Origin: Pseudaminobacter salicylatoxidans
GTDB lineage: Bacteria > Pseudomonadota > Alphaproteobacteria > Rhizobiales > Rhizobiaceae
NCBI RefSeq assembly: GCF_003148475.1
Contig: NZ_QGGG01000002.1
Location: 202,171-266,170 of the forward strand
Direction: 5' to 3'
DNA: 64,000 bases
Below the pieces are notes generated by a model. The model was given only the letters and a program-made list of their open reading frames with translations. It did no database searches and was not told where the DNA came from. Made by a program: the position numbers and the translations under genes. This document shows positions 62,993 to 64,000 of this stretch, in pieces; positions within the stretch are counted from its first letter, which is position 1; each line of letters begins with the position of its first letter.

Positions 62993-64000
62993 TCAGCGCC
63001 GCGCCGCCAGGGTCACGACATTGTCCGGCGACACGGCCTCGGAGGCGAGGAACCGCTTGATGTTGCGTGCTGCCTGCCGGATGCGATGCTCATTCTCGAC
63101 CAATGCGATGCGCACGAAGTCGTCGCCATATTCGCCGAAGCCGATGCCGGGCGCGACGGCCAGGTCGGCCTTTTCGATCAGCAGTTTCGAGAACTCCAGC
63201 GAGCCGAGCTTCCGGAAAGGTTCGGGGATCGGGGCCCAGGCAAACATCGTCGCCGCCGGGGCCGGAACGTTCCAGCCGGCGCGGCCAAAGGCGTCCACCA
63301 TCACGTCGCGGCGCTTGTGGTAGATGTCGCGCACTTCAGCAATATCCGAACCGTCGCCGTTGAGTGCTGCGGTCGCCGCCACCTGAATCGGCGTGAAGGC
63401 GCCGTAGTCGAGATAAGACTTCACCCGCGTCAGCGCAGCGATCAGCCGCTCATTGCCGACCGCAAACCCCATGCGCCAGCCGGGCATGGAGAAGGTCTTC
63501 GACATCGAGGTGAATTCGACCGCGACGTCCATGGCTCCCGGCACTTCCAGCACGGACGGCGGCGGATTGTCGTCGAAATAGATTTCCGAATAGGCGAGAT
63601 CGGAAAGGATGATGATTTCGTGCTTCTTCGCGAAGGCGACCACATCCTTGTAGAAGTCGAGTGAGGCGACGAGCGCCGTCGGGTTCGACGGATAGTTGAG
63701 GATGAGCGCCAGCGGCTTGGGGATGGAATGGCGCATGCCCCGCTCCAGCGCGGGGATGAAATTGTCGTCCGGCTCGGCCGGCAGCGAGCGGATGACGCCG
63801 CCCGACATGATGAAGCCGAAGGCATGGATCGGATAGGTCGGGTTCGGGCACAGGATCACATCACCCGGTGCGGTGATGGCCTGCGCCATGTTGGCGAAGC
63901 CTTCCTTGGAGCCTAGCGTGGCAACGATTTGCGTGTCCGGATTGAGCTTCACGCCGAAGCGGCGCGCATAATAATTGGCCTGGGCGCGTCGCAGGCCGGG
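62993..64000 (-). CDS. Class I/II aminotransferase (AlaC-like), 5' end missing
   Basis: PLP-dependent fold-type I aminotransferase; 335 residues are visible and the frame is open to the window edge, so the start is missing. The visible N-terminal part reads RRAQANYYARRFGV, then the cofactor-binding TLGSKEGFANMAQ. The PLP lysine is in TSMSKTFSMPGWR, and the C-terminal arginine binding the carboxylate is in FVRIALVENEHRI. Close homologues next to hom in alphaproteobacteria are annotated as glutamate-pyruvate aminotransferase AlaC or LL-diaminopimelate aminotransferase. The sequence alone does not decide which. Confidence 0.9.
   Translation of the reverse strand, partial: PGLRRAQANYYARRFGVKLNPDTQIVATLGSKEGFANMAQAITAPGDVILCPNPTYPIHAFGFIMSGGVIRSLPAEPDDNFIPALERGMRHSIPKPLALILNYPSNPTALVASLDFYKDVVAFAKKHEIIILSDLAYSEIYFDDNPPPSVLEVPGAMDVAVEFTSMSKTFSMPGWRMGFAVGNERLIAALTRVKSYLDYGAFTPIQVAATAALNGDGSDIAEVRDIYHKRRDVMVDAFGRAGWNVPAPAATMFAWAPIPEPFRKLGSLEFSKLLIEKADLAVAPGIGFGEYGDDFVRIALVENEHRIRQAARNIKRFLASEAVSPDNVVTLAARR

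Noticed and set aside
62111-63664. Long plus-strand open frame opposite hom and the aminotransferase
   Set aside because: Antisense to two conserved genes; no recognisable motif.
1-64000. CRISPR array, tRNA or rRNA genes, insertion sequences, prophage or toxin-antitoxin genes
   Set aside because: I found no regularly spaced repeats, no cloverleaf-like gap sequence, no transposase or integrase motifs and no gap large enough for such elements.

Overview
The window is a GC-rich stretch of alphaproteobacterial chromosome, most likely from Hyphomicrobiales (Rhizobiales) and plausibly a Phyllobacteriaceae/Brucellaceae-type organism. The reasons are the gene order gltX-gltA facing lpxB-lpxI-lpxA-fabZ-lpxD-bamA-rseP-cdsA-uppS-frr-pyrH-tsf-rpsB, LpxI instead of LpxH, an EipB-type envelope protein, GatCA with a GluRS, a topA-rnr-DUF983-Nudix-MFS-rpmG block, and DUF1489 and DUF6105 proteins. 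The family-level assignment is inference. Almost everything is core housekeeping. I see no rRNA, tRNA, CRISPR array, insertion sequence, prophage or defence island, and no gap between genes exceeds 300 bases.

Layout: 1-2.9 kb holds the end of gltX and gltA. 2.9-16.2 kb is a long minus-strand cell-envelope and translation cluster (lipid A, outer-membrane assembly, phospholipid and undecaprenyl synthesis, ribosome recycling, UMP kinase, EF-Ts, S2). 16.3-20.6 kb carries eipB, a RidA protein, a GDPD phosphodiesterase, a FemAB-like acyltransferase, an SMR exporter and a HIT protein. 20.7-24.1 kb is clpS-clpA and a phasin. 24.3-29.5 kb has a SPOR-tailed D,D-carboxypeptidase, a coupled VWA/J-domain pair, DUF1489, L-serine dehydratase and a 42-residue membrane protein. 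29.8-37.7 kb has DUF599, YdcF-like, gatA, gatC, a UPF0173 hydrolase, ruvX, DUF6105, an AEC transporter and an AidB-like dehydrogenase. 37.9-42.1 kb is pyrB, a catalytically dead dihydroorotase homologue, plsY, dprA and a 67-residue protein. 42.3-50.0 kb is topA to rpmG. 50.3-54.2 kb is thrS, a second SPOR-tailed carboxypeptidase and yidD. 54.4-64 kb is a luciferase-like monooxygenase, an IscU-like scaffold, folE, hisI, a patatin, recJ, glpX, hom and a partial aminotransferase.

Genes that work together: LpxI, LpxA, LpxD, LpxB and FabZ build lipid A, while BamA, RseP, CdsA and UppS supply outer-membrane assembly, stress proteolysis, phospholipid and cell-wall carrier. GluRS and GatCA fit the indirect Gln-tRNA route. 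PyrB and its inactive PyrC-like partner probably form one aspartate transcarbamoylase complex. ClpS feeds substrates to ClpA.

The points most worth a second look are the dead dihydroorotase, a perfect palindrome placed between the -35 and -10 of the phasin promoter, the 42-residue membrane protein with its own terminator, the VWA/J-domain pair, and lysine/alanine-rich tails on ClpA and TopA. I did not find a clearly undescribed multi-gene system.
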